Origin: JBCBTJ01 sp039818665
GTDB taxonomy: Bacteria > Pseudomonadota > Alphaproteobacteria > Caulobacterales > Hyphomonadaceae
Direction of reading: 5' to 3'
Assembly (NCBI GenBank): GCA_039818665.1
Contig: JBCBTJ010000045.1
Location: forward strand, 1 to 26,759
Length of the DNA: 26,759 bases
Position 1 is the first letter of the stretch; every line of letters begins with the position of its first letter. Under the pieces are notes generated by a model. The model was not told the origin of the DNA. It saw only the letters and a program-made list of their open reading frames with translations, and searched no databases. Below, one piece after another: positions 15,053 through 22,977 of this stretch. The translations under genes were made by a program, and so were the position numbers.

Positions 15053-16180
15053 CTACGCGGGCGGCCAATCGTCCTGCTCGGCGAGCGCGCGGTAGAGATA
15101 ATAGGACATCACGCCGAACATGATGACGCCGACCACGGTCAGAAACGGCGCGGCGTAGAACTCGCGCTCGCCGGGCGGATAAGACGTTCCAAGCAGGCCG
15201 GCCCAATCGGCGACGCCCCAGAGCGCGACCACGGCGCCCAACCCGGCGAGCAGCGCGAAAGGCGCCCAGAGCGCGATCCGCCCCCGCCGCTTCTCAGCCA
15301 TAAACGCTCGGTGATCGGCCAAGGCCCGGGCGATCTCTTCCGGCCCCACGCGCACCTGTTCAGTATCGTCGATCACCCGGCTTCGGCGCGGCGGCGTTTG
15401 CGCCTTTTCGGGCGGCGGGGCGTCCGCCAAGGCCGATATGGCGCGGGTGATCTCTTCGACGCTGGGCTCGTCGGAAACCCGCACGGAAGGCCCGTCGCCC
15501 AGTACGCGGGCCAAGCGCTGCTTCACATCCCGCGCTGCGAGCTCCGGCGCCGACGCTCCGCCAGCGTCGATCGGCGCGCCAGTCTCGCTCGCCCGCACCT
15601 GGGCGACCTCGCCCTCCATGGCGGCGTCGAGCTCGATCGGCTTGTCGCGCGGGGCGAGCACCAAGGCGGAGATGTCGGCCTGCGGCCTAATCAGCGCAGA
15701 CGGCGCCGCCAGCCGGCCTTCCATCGGCTCGAGAAACAAGGCGCGCTCCACGGCGCGGCGGCGGACGAGCGCGTCAACCACCATCAACCGACCCGAAAGC
15801 CGCGCCTTGCGCCACACCGCCATCGCCTCTGCCGCCGCGAGCCGCTCGCCGGCGTTGAGACGCAGCAGGGTTTCCGACTTCATGAAAGCCGGCAGGCCGA
15901 TATTGAAGACAAACGAGACGAGCGCGTCGAATTCGTTCTGATTGAGCGGCGTGTGGACCGCGCGTGCGATCGCGCGTTCGATCGGCGGCAGGTCATAGTC
16001 GCGAAGGATCGCTTCGGCGTCGGCCTCGCTGACGCGCAGATTGGCGCGGGCGGCTTTGACGTGGCCATAGCCGATGGTCCAACGCCCGTCCGGCAGCCGG
16101 GCCGCGCGCGCGCGAAAGCCCTCGAAGCTCTTGATCAGCTCGAGTCCGGTCGCGGAGATGCGCAGTCGCCCCGTCGTCAT
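15053..16180 (-). CDS. spmX: SpmX-like muramidase-domain polar protein
   Basis: A 375-aa protein with residues 8-150 forming a GH24 (phage-lysozyme-like) domain: LIKSFEGFRARAARLPDGRWTIGYGH gives candidate Glu20, Asp31 and Thr35. Then comes a long low-complexity acidic/Ala/Pro linker (about 160-300) and two membrane helices at the C-terminus (about 303-325 and 341-364). This order is that of SpmX of Caulobacter and its relatives, where the domain serves polar localisation and recruitment of the DivJ kinase rather than lysis. The spacing E-x10-D-x3-T differs from E-x8-D-x5-T of phage T4 lysozyme. The ATG at 16180 is preferred because the frame upstream to 16261 runs into the MgtE stop region and has no domain content. 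No phage genes are nearby. Confidence 0.86.
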   Translation of the reverse strand: MTTGRLRISATGLELIKSFEGFRARAARLPDGRWTIGYGHVKAARANLRVSEADAEAILRDYDLPPIERAIARAVHTPLNQNEFDALVSFVFNIGLPAFMKSETLLRLNAGERLAAAEAMAVWRKARLSGRLMVVDALVRRRAVERALFLEPMEGRLAAPSALIRPQADISALVLAPRDKPIELDAAMEGEVAQVRASETGAPIDAGGASAPELAARDVKQRLARVLGDGPSVRVSDEPSVEEITRAISALADAPPPEKAQTPPRRSRVIDDTEQVRVGPEEIARALADHRAFMAEKRRGRIALWAPFALLAGLGAVVALWGVADWAGLLGTSYPPGEREFYAAPFLTVVGVIMFGVMSYYLYRALAEQDDWPPA

Positions 16181-16262
16181 GCGCTGATCCGTCCTGATAC
16201 AGCCGCGTTTTTCACGATCCCAGCGCCTGCAATCCGTAGACCGGGCTAGCGCGTTAACCAAG

Positions 16263-17648
16263 TCAGGCGAGCAAAATCAGCGTCGCCAATCCTAAAAAGC
16301 TGAAAAACGCCATGGCGTCGGTCAGGGTCAGCACGAAGACGCTCGACGCGACGGCGGGATCCGCGCCAAGGCGTTTCAGCGTCAGAGGCACCAAAATGCC
16401 GGACAGCCCGGCCCAAACGAATGTCGCGAACATGGCCGCGGCGATCACCAAGGCGAGTTCGAGGTCTCGAAACCAGGCGAAGGCGACCAAACCCACCGAA
16501 ATCGCGAACAACACGCCGTTCGCCGCGCCAGCCAGCGCTTCGCGCCGCACCGCGCGCGCCGCCGCCGCGCCCTGCATTTCGCGCTCCGCGATCGCGCGCA
16601 CCGCCACCGCCAGCGCTTGACTGCCCGCATTGCCCGCCAACGCCGCCACCACCGGCATCAGGATCGCCAAGGCGACGATCTGCTCCAACGCCGGTTCGAA
16701 CATCGAGATGATCCCGGACGCGATGAACGCCGTGAACACGTTGATCCCGAGCCAAGGCGCCCGCGCGCGCACCACGTCCCAAGCGCTGTCCGACCCGTCG
16801 GCCGAGGTGACGTTCGAGAGCGCCAGCAAGTCTTCCGTGTTCTCGTCCTGGATGACGTCGACCATGTCGTCGATCGTGATCATGCCGGTGATGCGCTCGG
16901 CCGCGTCGACCACGGGCGCGGAGACCATGTCGTATTTTTGGAAGAGGAACGCGACCTCCTCCTGGTCCATGTCCGGCCGGATCTTCGCCTTCGGCTGCAC
17001 CATGATATCGGCGAGCATCACATCGCGCGGCGTGCGCAAAATGGTGGAAAGCGGTATCTCGCCTTTTAGCCGGAAGCCTGGATCGACCACATAGACGTCG
17101 AAGAACTGATCGGGCAGCTCGTCGCCCATGCCGCGGGCGTGGTCCACCGTGTGGCCCACCGTCCAAAACTCCGGCGCGGCGACGAACTCGCGCTGCATCA
17201 AGCGCCCGGCCGTCTCCTCGTCGAAGGCGAGCCCTTGCTCCAGGGCCGCGCGGTCGGTCGGATCGAGATCCTGGAGGATCCGTTCCCGGCGATCATCCTC
17301 CAGATCTTCCAGAACGACCGTGGCGTCGTCGGAATCGAGTTCGTCGAGCACCTCCGCCACGACCTCGTCGGGCAGCGCTTCGACCGCGTCTTCGCGATAT
17401 TCGTCGCGCAGCTCGATCAGAATGTCGGCCGGCAGCTCGCCGCCCAGCAGCTCCACCGCCGTCTCAAACGCCTCGGTCGACAGCTGCTCCAGCGCGTCCG
17501 CCGCATCGGCCGGATGCAAGCGCGCCAATGTCCGCGACAGCCACCGCCGGTCGCCCTCGCCCACGGCGTCTGAAATATCGGCTGCGAGGACCGGATCTAC
17601 CCGGGACGGTTCGTCTGAGCTGTCTTCGGGGTTCGGCGTGTCGGACAT
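16263..17648 (-). CDS. mgtE: Magnesium transporter MgtE
   Basis: A 461-aa MgtE-family magnesium channel in the inner membrane. The cytosolic N-domain (about 20-140) is made of acidic helical repeats (LARLHPADAADALEQL, DELDSDDATVVLEDL). Two CBS domains follow (about 145-275, with MITIDDMVDVIQDENTED at the end of the second). The membrane part with five helices runs from about 300 to the C-terminus and contains the pore motif MPVVAALAGNAGSQ (331-344). The ATG at 17648 has GAAAGG upstream. The abundant Asp/Glu in the N-domain fits the magnesium-sensing gate. The stop lies 82 nt before the spmX start. No magnesium riboswitch is apparent in the 107 nt between it and the tRNA gene. Confidence 0.95.
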   Translation of the reverse strand: MSDTPNPEDSSDEPSRVDPVLAADISDAVGEGDRRWLSRTLARLHPADAADALEQLSTEAFETAVELLGGELPADILIELRDEYREDAVEALPDEVVAEVLDELDSDDATVVLEDLEDDRRERILQDLDPTDRAALEQGLAFDEETAGRLMQREFVAAPEFWTVGHTVDHARGMGDELPDQFFDVYVVDPGFRLKGEIPLSTILRTPRDVMLADIMVQPKAKIRPDMDQEEVAFLFQKYDMVSAPVVDAAERITGMITIDDMVDVIQDENTEDLLALSNVTSADGSDSAWDVVRARAPWLGINVFTAFIASGIISMFEPALEQIVALAILMPVVAALAGNAGSQALAVAVRAIAEREMQGAAAARAVRREALAGAANGVLFAISVGLVAFAWFRDLELALVIAAAMFATFVWAGLSGILVPLTLKRLGADPAVASSVFVLTLTDAMAFFSFLGLATLILLA

Positions 17649-17704
17649 GGCGGGCCTTTCGGATCAACACGTCTCAACGGGCCCCTGCCGGGGCGTTCTC
17701 CGCC

Positions 17705-17731
17705 TTGATTTGATCCCCCGGATCAAATCAA
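17705..17731 (-). terminator. Perfect hairpin downstream of tRNA-Leu
   Basis: Arms 17705-17716 and 17720-17731 are exact reverse complements (12 bp) around a 3-nt loop. The hairpin sits 25 nt past the 3' end of the minus-strand tRNA gene and 57 nt before the mgtE start. Position suggests a tRNA terminator, but no T-run follows the stem on the minus strand, so an operator or a processing hairpin upstream of mgtE is also possible. Confidence 0.5.
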
Positions 17732-17755
17732 TCGCTCACGCGAAGCGGCTGCGAA

Positions 17756-17840
17756 TGGTGCGGTCGAGAGGACTCGAACCTCCACGGATTGCTCCACAGC
17801 GACCTCAACGCTGCGCGTCTACCAGTTCCGCCACGACCGC
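17756..17840 (-). tRNA. tRNA-Leu (anticodon GAG)
   Basis: The minus strand folds as a full cloverleaf of 85 nt. The acceptor stem GCGGTCG pairs with CGACCGC, with discriminator A and an encoded CCA. The D-arm contains AACTGGTAGACGC. The anticodon stem CAGCG/CGCTG encloses the loop TTGAGGT, giving anticodon GAG, which reads CUC and CUU leucine codons. A 13-nt variable arm contains a short stem (GGA/TCC), as in class II leucine tRNAs though on the small side. The T-arm has loop TTCGAGT. Confidence 0.95.
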
Positions 17841-17913
17841 ATCTCTTGCGAGACGCGCGGTATATACGAGCCGCGCAGTTTGTGAAGCCCCGGCGCGCGG
17901 CTATATCAGCCCC

Positions 17914-18615
17914 ATGTCCGCCCGCCCTCCAGTCGACTGGGCCGTTTCCGACGGCCTGGTTCCCTACGAAGACGCCGTCGCCGTCATGGAGGCGCGCGCC
18001 CGCGCCATACGCGAGGACAACGCGCCGGAACTCGTCTGGCTGCTAGAGCACCCTCCGCTCTACACCTCCGGCACGAGCGCCCAGGCCGGCGACCTTCTCG
18101 ACCCAAACCGCTTCCCTGTCTTCAAAGCGGGCCGCGGCGGCCAATTCACCTATCACGGGCCCGGCCAGCGGGTCGCTTATGTCTTGCTCGACGTCGCCGC
18201 CCGCGGGCGCGATGTCCGCGCCTTTATCGAGGCCCTGGAAGACTGGGTCATCGCCACGCTCGCCGCGTTCAATGTCGACGGCGAGCGCCGCCCCGGCCGC
18301 GTCGGCGTCTGGGTCGACCGAACAAAGCCCGGCGGCCTGGCCCGCGAAGACAAGATCGCCGCCATCGGCGTACGCCTCAAGCGCTGGGTCAGCTTCCATG
18401 GCATATCGCTCAATGTGGAGCCCGACCTCGACCACTTCGCCGGCATCACGCCGTGCGGCATCGACGATCCGCGCTACGGCGTCACCAGCTTGGTGGATCT
18501 CGGCCTGCCCGTCGGCCTCGCCGAGGCGGACGAGGCGCTCAAGCGCGCCTTCCAACGCGTCTTCGACAGCAAAACACGCCTTGTCGCGGCGCCGGCGCTT
18601 CAGGCGGTCTCGTAG
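17914..18615 (+). CDS. lipB: Octanoyltransferase (lipoate biosynthesis)
   Basis: Transfers octanoyl from acyl carrier protein to lipoyl domains of 2-oxoacid dehydrogenases and the glycine cleavage H protein; LipA then inserts sulfur. The 233-aa product has the family length. Motifs are LLEHPPLYTSGTSA (43-56, containing the conserved HPP), GRGGQFTYHGPGQRVAYVLLD (73-93), the catalytic Lys137 in EDKIAAIGVR, GISLNVEPDL, and the nucleophile Cys171 in GITPCGI. The start at 17914 (MSARPPVDW) gives a normal length; the frame is open upstream across the tRNA gene and mgtE and must not be used. Its last 16 bp overlap the end of the convergent membrane protein gene. lipA is not in the window. Confidence 0.95.
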   Translation: MSARPPVDWAVSDGLVPYEDAVAVMEARARAIREDNAPELVWLLEHPPLYTSGTSAQAGDLLDPNRFPVFKAGRGGQFTYHGPGQRVAYVLLDVAARGRDVRAFIEALEDWVIATLAAFNVDGERRPGRVGVWVDRTKPGGLAREDKIAAIGVRLKRWVSFHGISLNVEPDLDHFAGITPCGIDDPRYGVTSLVDLGLPVGLAEADEALKRAFQRVFDSKTRLVAAPALQAVS

Positions 18616-19280
18616 TCCTGGCGATCGGGTTCAGGCTCTTTGGAGGGTTTGCGGGCCACCCACATCAGGCTCCACAGCATCACAAACAGCGAGGTCAGCG
18701 CCCAGACGAGCCCGGCCGGCGCGCCTGCGCGCTGCATCACGAATTCGGCCTTCTCCGGCGGCGGGCCGTCCCGCCCGCCACGGCGCCCGCCGCGCTCGCC
18801 CTGTCCTTCTTCGCGCGCCTCCGCCGGCGCCTCGGTCGTTTCCGGCCGCTCGGCTTCTGCCATCATCCGGTCATGCTCGGCCGACGCCATGCCGGCGACG
18901 GCGATGAAGGCCGCGAAGGCGAGAATGACCGGCAGGAACACAAGTCCGGCCAAAACAGCCGGCTTGCCGGCGTCCGCCAAGCGCCGAATGTGCGCGATCA
19001 GCGATGTCGGGATCGTCAGCGCGAACACGACCGGGATCAACACCATCAGCGCGCCGGCGTCGCCTCCGGTCATGCCCGCGACCATCGTCACGCCGATGAC
19101 GAACGCCATGGTGATCACACGCGCCATGAACAGCACCGTCCAGGCCCTCGTGAAATGAACTTTGGGCGAGGTCCCGAACGGATTGAGAAATGTCCCGAAC
19201 CAATTCTGCTTGGCCGGCAAGTCGCGCGGATCGGTGATCCAAGGGCGTTTCGGGTCGAGCGCGTCCACGGTCTCGGTCAC
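18600..19280 (-). CDS. DUF805-like membrane protein with charged loop
   Basis: A 226-aa membrane protein. The block LIAHIRRLADAGKPAVLAGL (94-113) resembles the RLHDAGxxxW core of DUF805, so I read it as a divergent relative of the gene just upstream. Helices are at about 45-68, 75-96, 108-130 and 188-208. Between helices 3 and 4 (about 134-180) is a hydrophilic stretch rich in Glu, Arg and Gly, probably disordered. The GTG start at 19280 overlaps the stop of the upstream DUF805 gene by 4 nt (GTGA), the pattern of translational coupling. Its 3' end overlaps lipB by 16 bp. Function is unknown. Confidence 0.75.
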   Translation of the reverse strand: MTETVDALDPKRPWITDPRDLPAKQNWFGTFLNPFGTSPKVHFTRAWTVLFMARVITMAFVIGVTMVAGMTGGDAGALMVLIPVVFALTIPTSLIAHIRRLADAGKPAVLAGLVFLPVILAFAAFIAVAGMASAEHDRMMAEAERPETTEAPAEAREEGQGERGGRRGGRDGPPPEKAEFVMQRAGAPAGLVWALTSLFVMLWSLMWVARKPSKEPEPDRQDYETA

Positions 19281-19813
19281 TGAAACGTCTCCGCCGGCCC
19301 GTCGCTCAGCGTCGGCGGACCGTGCTCATTGGTTTGCGGATCAGACGGCAAGCGCGCGGCGAGATAGCCAAGCCCGCCATTGATCAAGAACAGCGCCACC
19401 AGTGTGGACATCAACCCCTCGCGCGCGGCCTCCTGCGTCAAGGCGAAGAAGCCCTGAAAATCGCCGGACTGCAGCACGTATTGAGCTTCCTCCTGGATCG
19501 CCGCCATGCCGGGCGAAAGGATCGGCCCAAGGATCGCGCCGAGCAACATGGTGCCGAGCAGGTAGCCGATGAAAAACGCCACATACCACCAGGCCGTGGC
19601 CCCGGCGTCGTGCAAGCGCTTCCCATAAACACAAAGATAGAAATACGGCATCGCCAGGCTGAGCAATCCGAGCATCATGGCGATGAATGGCGGCCCGTAA
19701 TTGCTGAGCACCTGGATCACCACCAAAGCGCCCACCAAAATGATCACGCCGCGCCAGAAGACTTTCGGCGGAATCCGCCCGTTCGGGCTGAAAAGCACGT
19801 GTGCGATGTTCAA
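19277..19813 (-). CDS. DUF805 family membrane protein
   Basis: A 178-aa protein. The N-terminal FSPNGRIPPKVFW (8-20) and the core YGKRLHDAGATAWW (63-76) are the DUF805 hallmarks. About four membrane helices are predicted (residues 22-40, 43-62, 77-96 and 136-153), with an Asp/Pro-rich C-terminal tail. The only acceptable start I find near the family N-terminus is TTG at 19813, with GGGAG six nt upstream; the frame is open to 19993 but that part overlaps the preceding gene and has no family content. It starts 52 nt after the reductase gene and overlaps the next gene by 4 nt. DUF805 proteins have no firmly known role. Confidence 0.82.
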   Translation of the reverse strand: MNIAHVLFSPNGRIPPKVFWRGVIILVGALVVIQVLSNYGPPFIAMMLGLLSLAMPYFYLCVYGKRLHDAGATAWWYVAFFIGYLLGTMLLGAILGPILSPGMAAIQEEAQYVLQSGDFQGFFALTQEAAREGLMSTLVALFLINGGLGYLAARLPSDPQTNEHGPPTLSDGPAETFQ

Positions 19814-19865
19814 AACCGGCTCCCGACTTATCGATTCTCGACATAGCGCGCGCGGCTCCGGCTGA

Positions 19866-20417
19866 CTAGGCGTCGACCTGCCGCCAGGCCTCCACGACGC
19901 ACCGGGAATCGAGCCGCCGTGTCGCGGCGCGCCGGCAGCCCGCGCGCGCCAGGGGCGCGTGCGGCGCGCCGTCGGGCATGCCCGGAAACACATGCCGCCC
20001 GCCGGTCAGTCGAACGCCGGCAAGGCGGCTGAGGAAAAAAGTCGAAAACCGCGCCGGCCCCGTCAGAAACAGCCCGAACACATCCCGCCCGCCGACCACC
20101 GCGATCCGCGCGGTCTCGCCATCCACGCCGGCGAGCGCCTCGTCAATCGCGGCGCGCTCTGGATCCCAGCGCCAATGGACCTCGTCCAGCCGCTCTAACG
20201 CCGCGCCTTGGCGGCTGACGATCAGTCGCCGCCGGCCTTTCACATTGGGGGTCGCCTCATGGCTGGCGCGCCCCAGCACAATCACGTCGGCCCGGTCGAG
20301 GCCGGCTTGAAAGAACCGCCACTCCGCCTCGGTCGTCAAGGCGTCCGGCATCCGCCCCTCGGCGTCAGCAATGCAGCCAAGCTCACAGACCAGGGCGAAG
20401 CCTTCGATCCGCCTCAA
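19866..20417 (-). CDS. RibD C-terminal/dihydrofolate reductase-fold protein
   Basis: A 183-aa product resembling bacterial reductases of the RibD_C/DHFR-like group (NADPH-dependent, pyrimidine or pterin type). Seen are the N-terminal strand FALVCELGCIADAEGRMPD (7-25), a helix, DVIVLGRASHEATPN (44-58) in the place of the dinucleotide-binding strand and loop, RRRLIVSRQG (62-71), and IAVVGGRDVFGLFL (105-118), the family's GG-x-x-hydrophobic motif. Start: no ATG or GTG lies near, and a TTG at 20417 overlaps the pccA stop as TTGA, suggesting coupled translation. The frame is open well into pccA but that part is shadow. The C-terminus is Arg/Ala-rich. Substrate unknown; riboflavin biosynthesis is not implied. 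Confidence 0.68.
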   Translation of the reverse strand: MRRIEGFALVCELGCIADAEGRMPDALTTEAEWRFFQAGLDRADVIVLGRASHEATPNVKGRRRLIVSRQGAALERLDEVHWRWDPERAAIDEALAGVDGETARIAVVGGRDVFGLFLTGPARFSTFFLSRLAGVRLTGGRHVFPGMPDGAPHAPLARAGCRRAATRRLDSRCVVEAWRQVDA

Positions 20418-22414
20418 GCGAACTCGACCATCACCTCGTCGGCCGCCACGCTGTCTCCGCCGCCGACGTGGATCGCTTTCACCGTGCCGTCGGCGCCGGC
20501 GCGGATGATGTTCTGCATCTTCATCGCTTCGACGACGCACACCGCTTCGCCGGCCTTGACCTCCTGGCCGACGGCGACATCCATGCTGACGACAAGCCCC
20601 GGCATCGGGCTGACCACGAGCTTGGAGGTGTCGGGCTTCGGCTTTTCCGGCAGCTTCCGGTGCAGGTCCGCCACGAACGGCGTACAGACAAGGGCGCGCA
20701 GGGCGACGCCGCGATGGCGGAACAGATAGCCTTCGGTCCTGTCGGCGAATTTTACGGCCACGGCCTCGCCGTCCAACACGCCTTCGACCAGATGGCTCCC
20801 CGGCGTCCACTCCGAGACGAAGACGTGCGCATCTCCGCCATTGATGGTAATCGCCGCCTCGCCGAGGCTGAGATCCAGCGTCACGGGGTGATGGTCGTCG
20901 CCCAAGATCACGACCCAGTCCCGGCGCGGCTGCCGGGGCGGCGCGAGGCGGCCTTCGGTCTGCCCGGCGCGCTGATGATAGACGCCATGCACGAAGGCGG
21001 CGGCGCAAATCAGCAGCGTCTCTTGCGCCTTGGTCGGCGGCACGCCTTGGAACCCGTCGGGAAACTCATCTTTGATGTAGGCCGTGGTGATGTCGCCGGA
21101 GCGGAAGCGTTTCTCATCCATCACCGCGGCGACAAACGGGATATTGTCCTGAATGCCTTCAATGTGGAACCGGTCGAGCGCTTCGGCCTGAGCATCCAAC
21201 GCGTCGTCCCGCGTCGGCCCATGGCTCACCAGTTTCGCGATCATCGGATCATAATACATGGAGATTTCGTCGCCCTCGCGGACGCCGGAATCCATGCGCA
21301 CGGTCCCCGCGCCCAGCGGCCCCTCGGCTGGCGGGTGAAACCGCTTCAGCCGGCCGATCGAGGGCAGGAAATTGCGATAGGGGTCCTCGGCGTAGATTCG
21401 GCTCTCGACCGCCCAGCCATTGATCTTCAGATCTTTCTGCTTCAGCGCCAGTTTCTCGCCGGCCGCCACGCGCAGCATCTGCTCGACCAGATCGACGCCG
21501 GTGATCATCTCGGTCACCGGGTGCTCGACCTGCAGCCTCGTGTTCATTTCGAGGAAATAGAAGCTCTTATCGACGCCCGAAGCCACGAACTCCACGGTTC
21601 CGGCGCTGTCATAATCGACGGCTTTGGCGAGCGCGACGGCTTGCTCGCCCATCTTCTTGCGGGTGGCTTCATCGAGCAGCGGGCTCGGCGCCTCTTCGAT
21701 GACTTTTTGATTGCGCCGCTGGATCGAGCATTCGCGCTCGAACAGGTAGACGCAGTCGCCGTGCTTGTCGCCCATCACCTGGATTTCGACGTGGCGCGGG
21801 CTTTCGATGAATTTCTCGATGAAAATCCGGTCGTCGCCGAAGGCCCCGGCCGCTTCGGCTTTGACCGCCGGAAAGCCCTCTTCGACCTCCTTGTCGGAAT
21901 AGGCGACGCGGATGCCCTTGCCGCCGCCGCCAGCCGAGGCCTTGATCATCACCGGATAGCCGATCTCGCCGGAGATCTTCACCGCTTCAGCCGTGTCCTC
22001 AATGAGGTCCATATGCCCCGGCACGGTCGACACGCCCGCTTCGGCGGCAAGCTTCTTCGAACTGATCTTGTCGCCCATCGCTTCAATGGCGTGCGGGTTC
22101 GGGCCGATGAAGACGATCTTCTCTTTCTTCAGTCGTTTGGCGAAGTCGGGGTTCTCCGACAGGAAACCGAAGCCCGGATGCACCGCCTCGGCGCCGGTCT
22201 GCTTCACCGCGTCGACGATCTTGTCCATGACCAAATAAGATTCGGCGGCCGGCGCCGGGCCGATATGCACCGCCTCGTCGGCCATCTCCACGGCCATGGA
22301 GCCCGCGTCGGCGTCTGAATAGACCACGACCGTCTTCACGCCGAGCCGCCGGCACGTTTTGATCACGCGCACCGCGATTTCGCCCCGGTTCGCGATCAAT
22401 ATTTTTTTGAACAT
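20414..22414 (-). CDS. pccA: Propionyl-CoA carboxylase, alpha (biotin) subunit
   Basis: Biotin carboxylase plus biotin carrier for propionyl-CoA carboxylase, feeding propionyl-CoA from valine, isoleucine, methionine and odd-chain fatty acids toward succinyl-CoA. 666 aa, the family length. Seen are FKKILIANRGEIAVRVIKT at the start, the ATP-grasp Gly-rich loop ASAGGGGKGIRV, FLEMNTRLQVEHPVTEMITG, the BT-domain region after about 500, and the biotinyl Lys632 in EAMKM. It is a paralogue of mccA, clearly divergent in the linker region. The ATG at 22414 follows a purine-rich stretch. pccB is not in the window. Transcribed with the RibD-type and DUF805 genes (4-nt TTGA overlap with the former). Confidence 0.95.
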   Translation of the reverse strand: MFKKILIANRGEIAVRVIKTCRRLGVKTVVVYSDADAGSMAVEMADEAVHIGPAPAAESYLVMDKIVDAVKQTGAEAVHPGFGFLSENPDFAKRLKKEKIVFIGPNPHAIEAMGDKISSKKLAAEAGVSTVPGHMDLIEDTAEAVKISGEIGYPVMIKASAGGGGKGIRVAYSDKEVEEGFPAVKAEAAGAFGDDRIFIEKFIESPRHVEIQVMGDKHGDCVYLFERECSIQRRNQKVIEEAPSPLLDEATRKKMGEQAVALAKAVDYDSAGTVEFVASGVDKSFYFLEMNTRLQVEHPVTEMITGVDLVEQMLRVAAGEKLALKQKDLKINGWAVESRIYAEDPYRNFLPSIGRLKRFHPPAEGPLGAGTVRMDSGVREGDEISMYYDPMIAKLVSHGPTRDDALDAQAEALDRFHIEGIQDNIPFVAAVMDEKRFRSGDITTAYIKDEFPDGFQGVPPTKAQETLLICAAAFVHGVYHQRAGQTEGRLAPPRQPRRDWVVILGDDHHPVTLDLSLGEAAITINGGDAHVFVSEWTPGSHLVEGVLDGEAVAVKFADRTEGYLFRHRGVALRALVCTPFVADLHRKLPEKPKPDTSKLVVSPMPGLVVSMDVAVGQEVKAGEAVCVVEAMKMQNIIRAGADGTVKAIHVGGGDSVAADEVMVEFA

Positions 22415-22476
22415 CCCTGCCCCGGAATAGATTTTCGTCTGCGCCCGGACTTAGACGGGGGCGCCGGCCTTGTCCA

Positions 22477-22938
22477 TCAGCCCTCGTCCCGGCTGCGCTG
22501 CATGGCGGCGATATCGCGGTCGATGTCGCGAATGAGGTTCATGATCGAGACGAGGTAGGCGGTCGACCACCCGATCAGCAAAAAGCCGTTCGCCGACTGG
22601 ATCGAGGAGAGCAGCCGCCACGTCTCGTCCAGATACACATCCCCGAAACCCACCGTCGTGAACGCCGACGTCGAGAAGTAAAGCGCCGCCTCCAGCGTCT
22701 CGAACTCGCCAAGCGCCAGATAAAGCGCGGCGTAGAGCCAGATCTGGATCGTGTGCAGTCCGAACAGGGCGAGCACCACCGCCACCACGGCGCCGCCTTG
22801 CCGCAAGACGGTCGCCGGCTTCGGATGGCTGACAAGCCGGCGGCGCACCAAAGCCACCAGCGCCGCGATTCCCGCGAAGTGAATCACGACCGTGAGGGCC
22901 ACCATGAGGGCGGCGAGCGCGAGGTTCTCCAGCAGCAT
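22477..22938 (-). CDS. Small two-pore-helix potassium channel (Ion_trans_2 type)
   Basis: A 153-aa membrane protein. A hydrophobic helix occupies residues 2-31, a second 49-74, and a third 112-135. Between the last two lies the pore region with the selectivity filter TTVGFGD (94-100); GFG replaces the usual GYG, a known natural variant. Downstream is a short charged C-terminal helix (IRDIDRDIAAMQRSR). There is no RCK/TrkA or cyclic-nucleotide-binding domain. The ATG at 22938 has GAGG eight nt upstream. Neighbours are pccA (62-nt gap) and the helical repeat protein (39-nt gap), all on the same strand. Role probably potassium leak or osmotic/pH homeostasis; gating unknown. Confidence 0.88.
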   Translation of the reverse strand: MLLENLALAALMVALTVVIHFAGIAALVALVRRRLVSHPKPATVLRQGGAVVAVVLALFGLHTIQIWLYAALYLALGEFETLEAALYFSTSAFTTVGFGDVYLDETWRLLSSIQSANGFLLIGWSTAYLVSIMNLIRDIDRDIAAMQRSRDEG

Positions 22939-22977
22939 ACGCCTCGCTAACCCAAGGCCGCGCCGATGTCATGGGCG

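Noticed and set aside
15053..16180. Lysozyme gene as a sign of a prophage
   Set aside because: No holin, spanin, capsid or integrase nearby, and the long linker plus two C-terminal helices fit SpmX instead.
17649..17755. Magnesium riboswitch before mgtE
   Set aside because: The space is only about 107 nt, is partly taken by the 12-bp hairpin, and shows no pattern I can match to a known magnesium-sensing RNA.
20468..22318. Very long open frame (616 codons) antisense to pccA
   Set aside because: It mirrors pccA exactly, a consequence of GC-rich codon bias; the translation is His/Arg/Asp-rich with no fold, and pccA is certain.
3801..22414. mccA and pccA as an assembly duplication
   Set aside because: The proteins differ throughout, with different linker regions and lengths (631 and 666 aa); they are ordinary paralogues.
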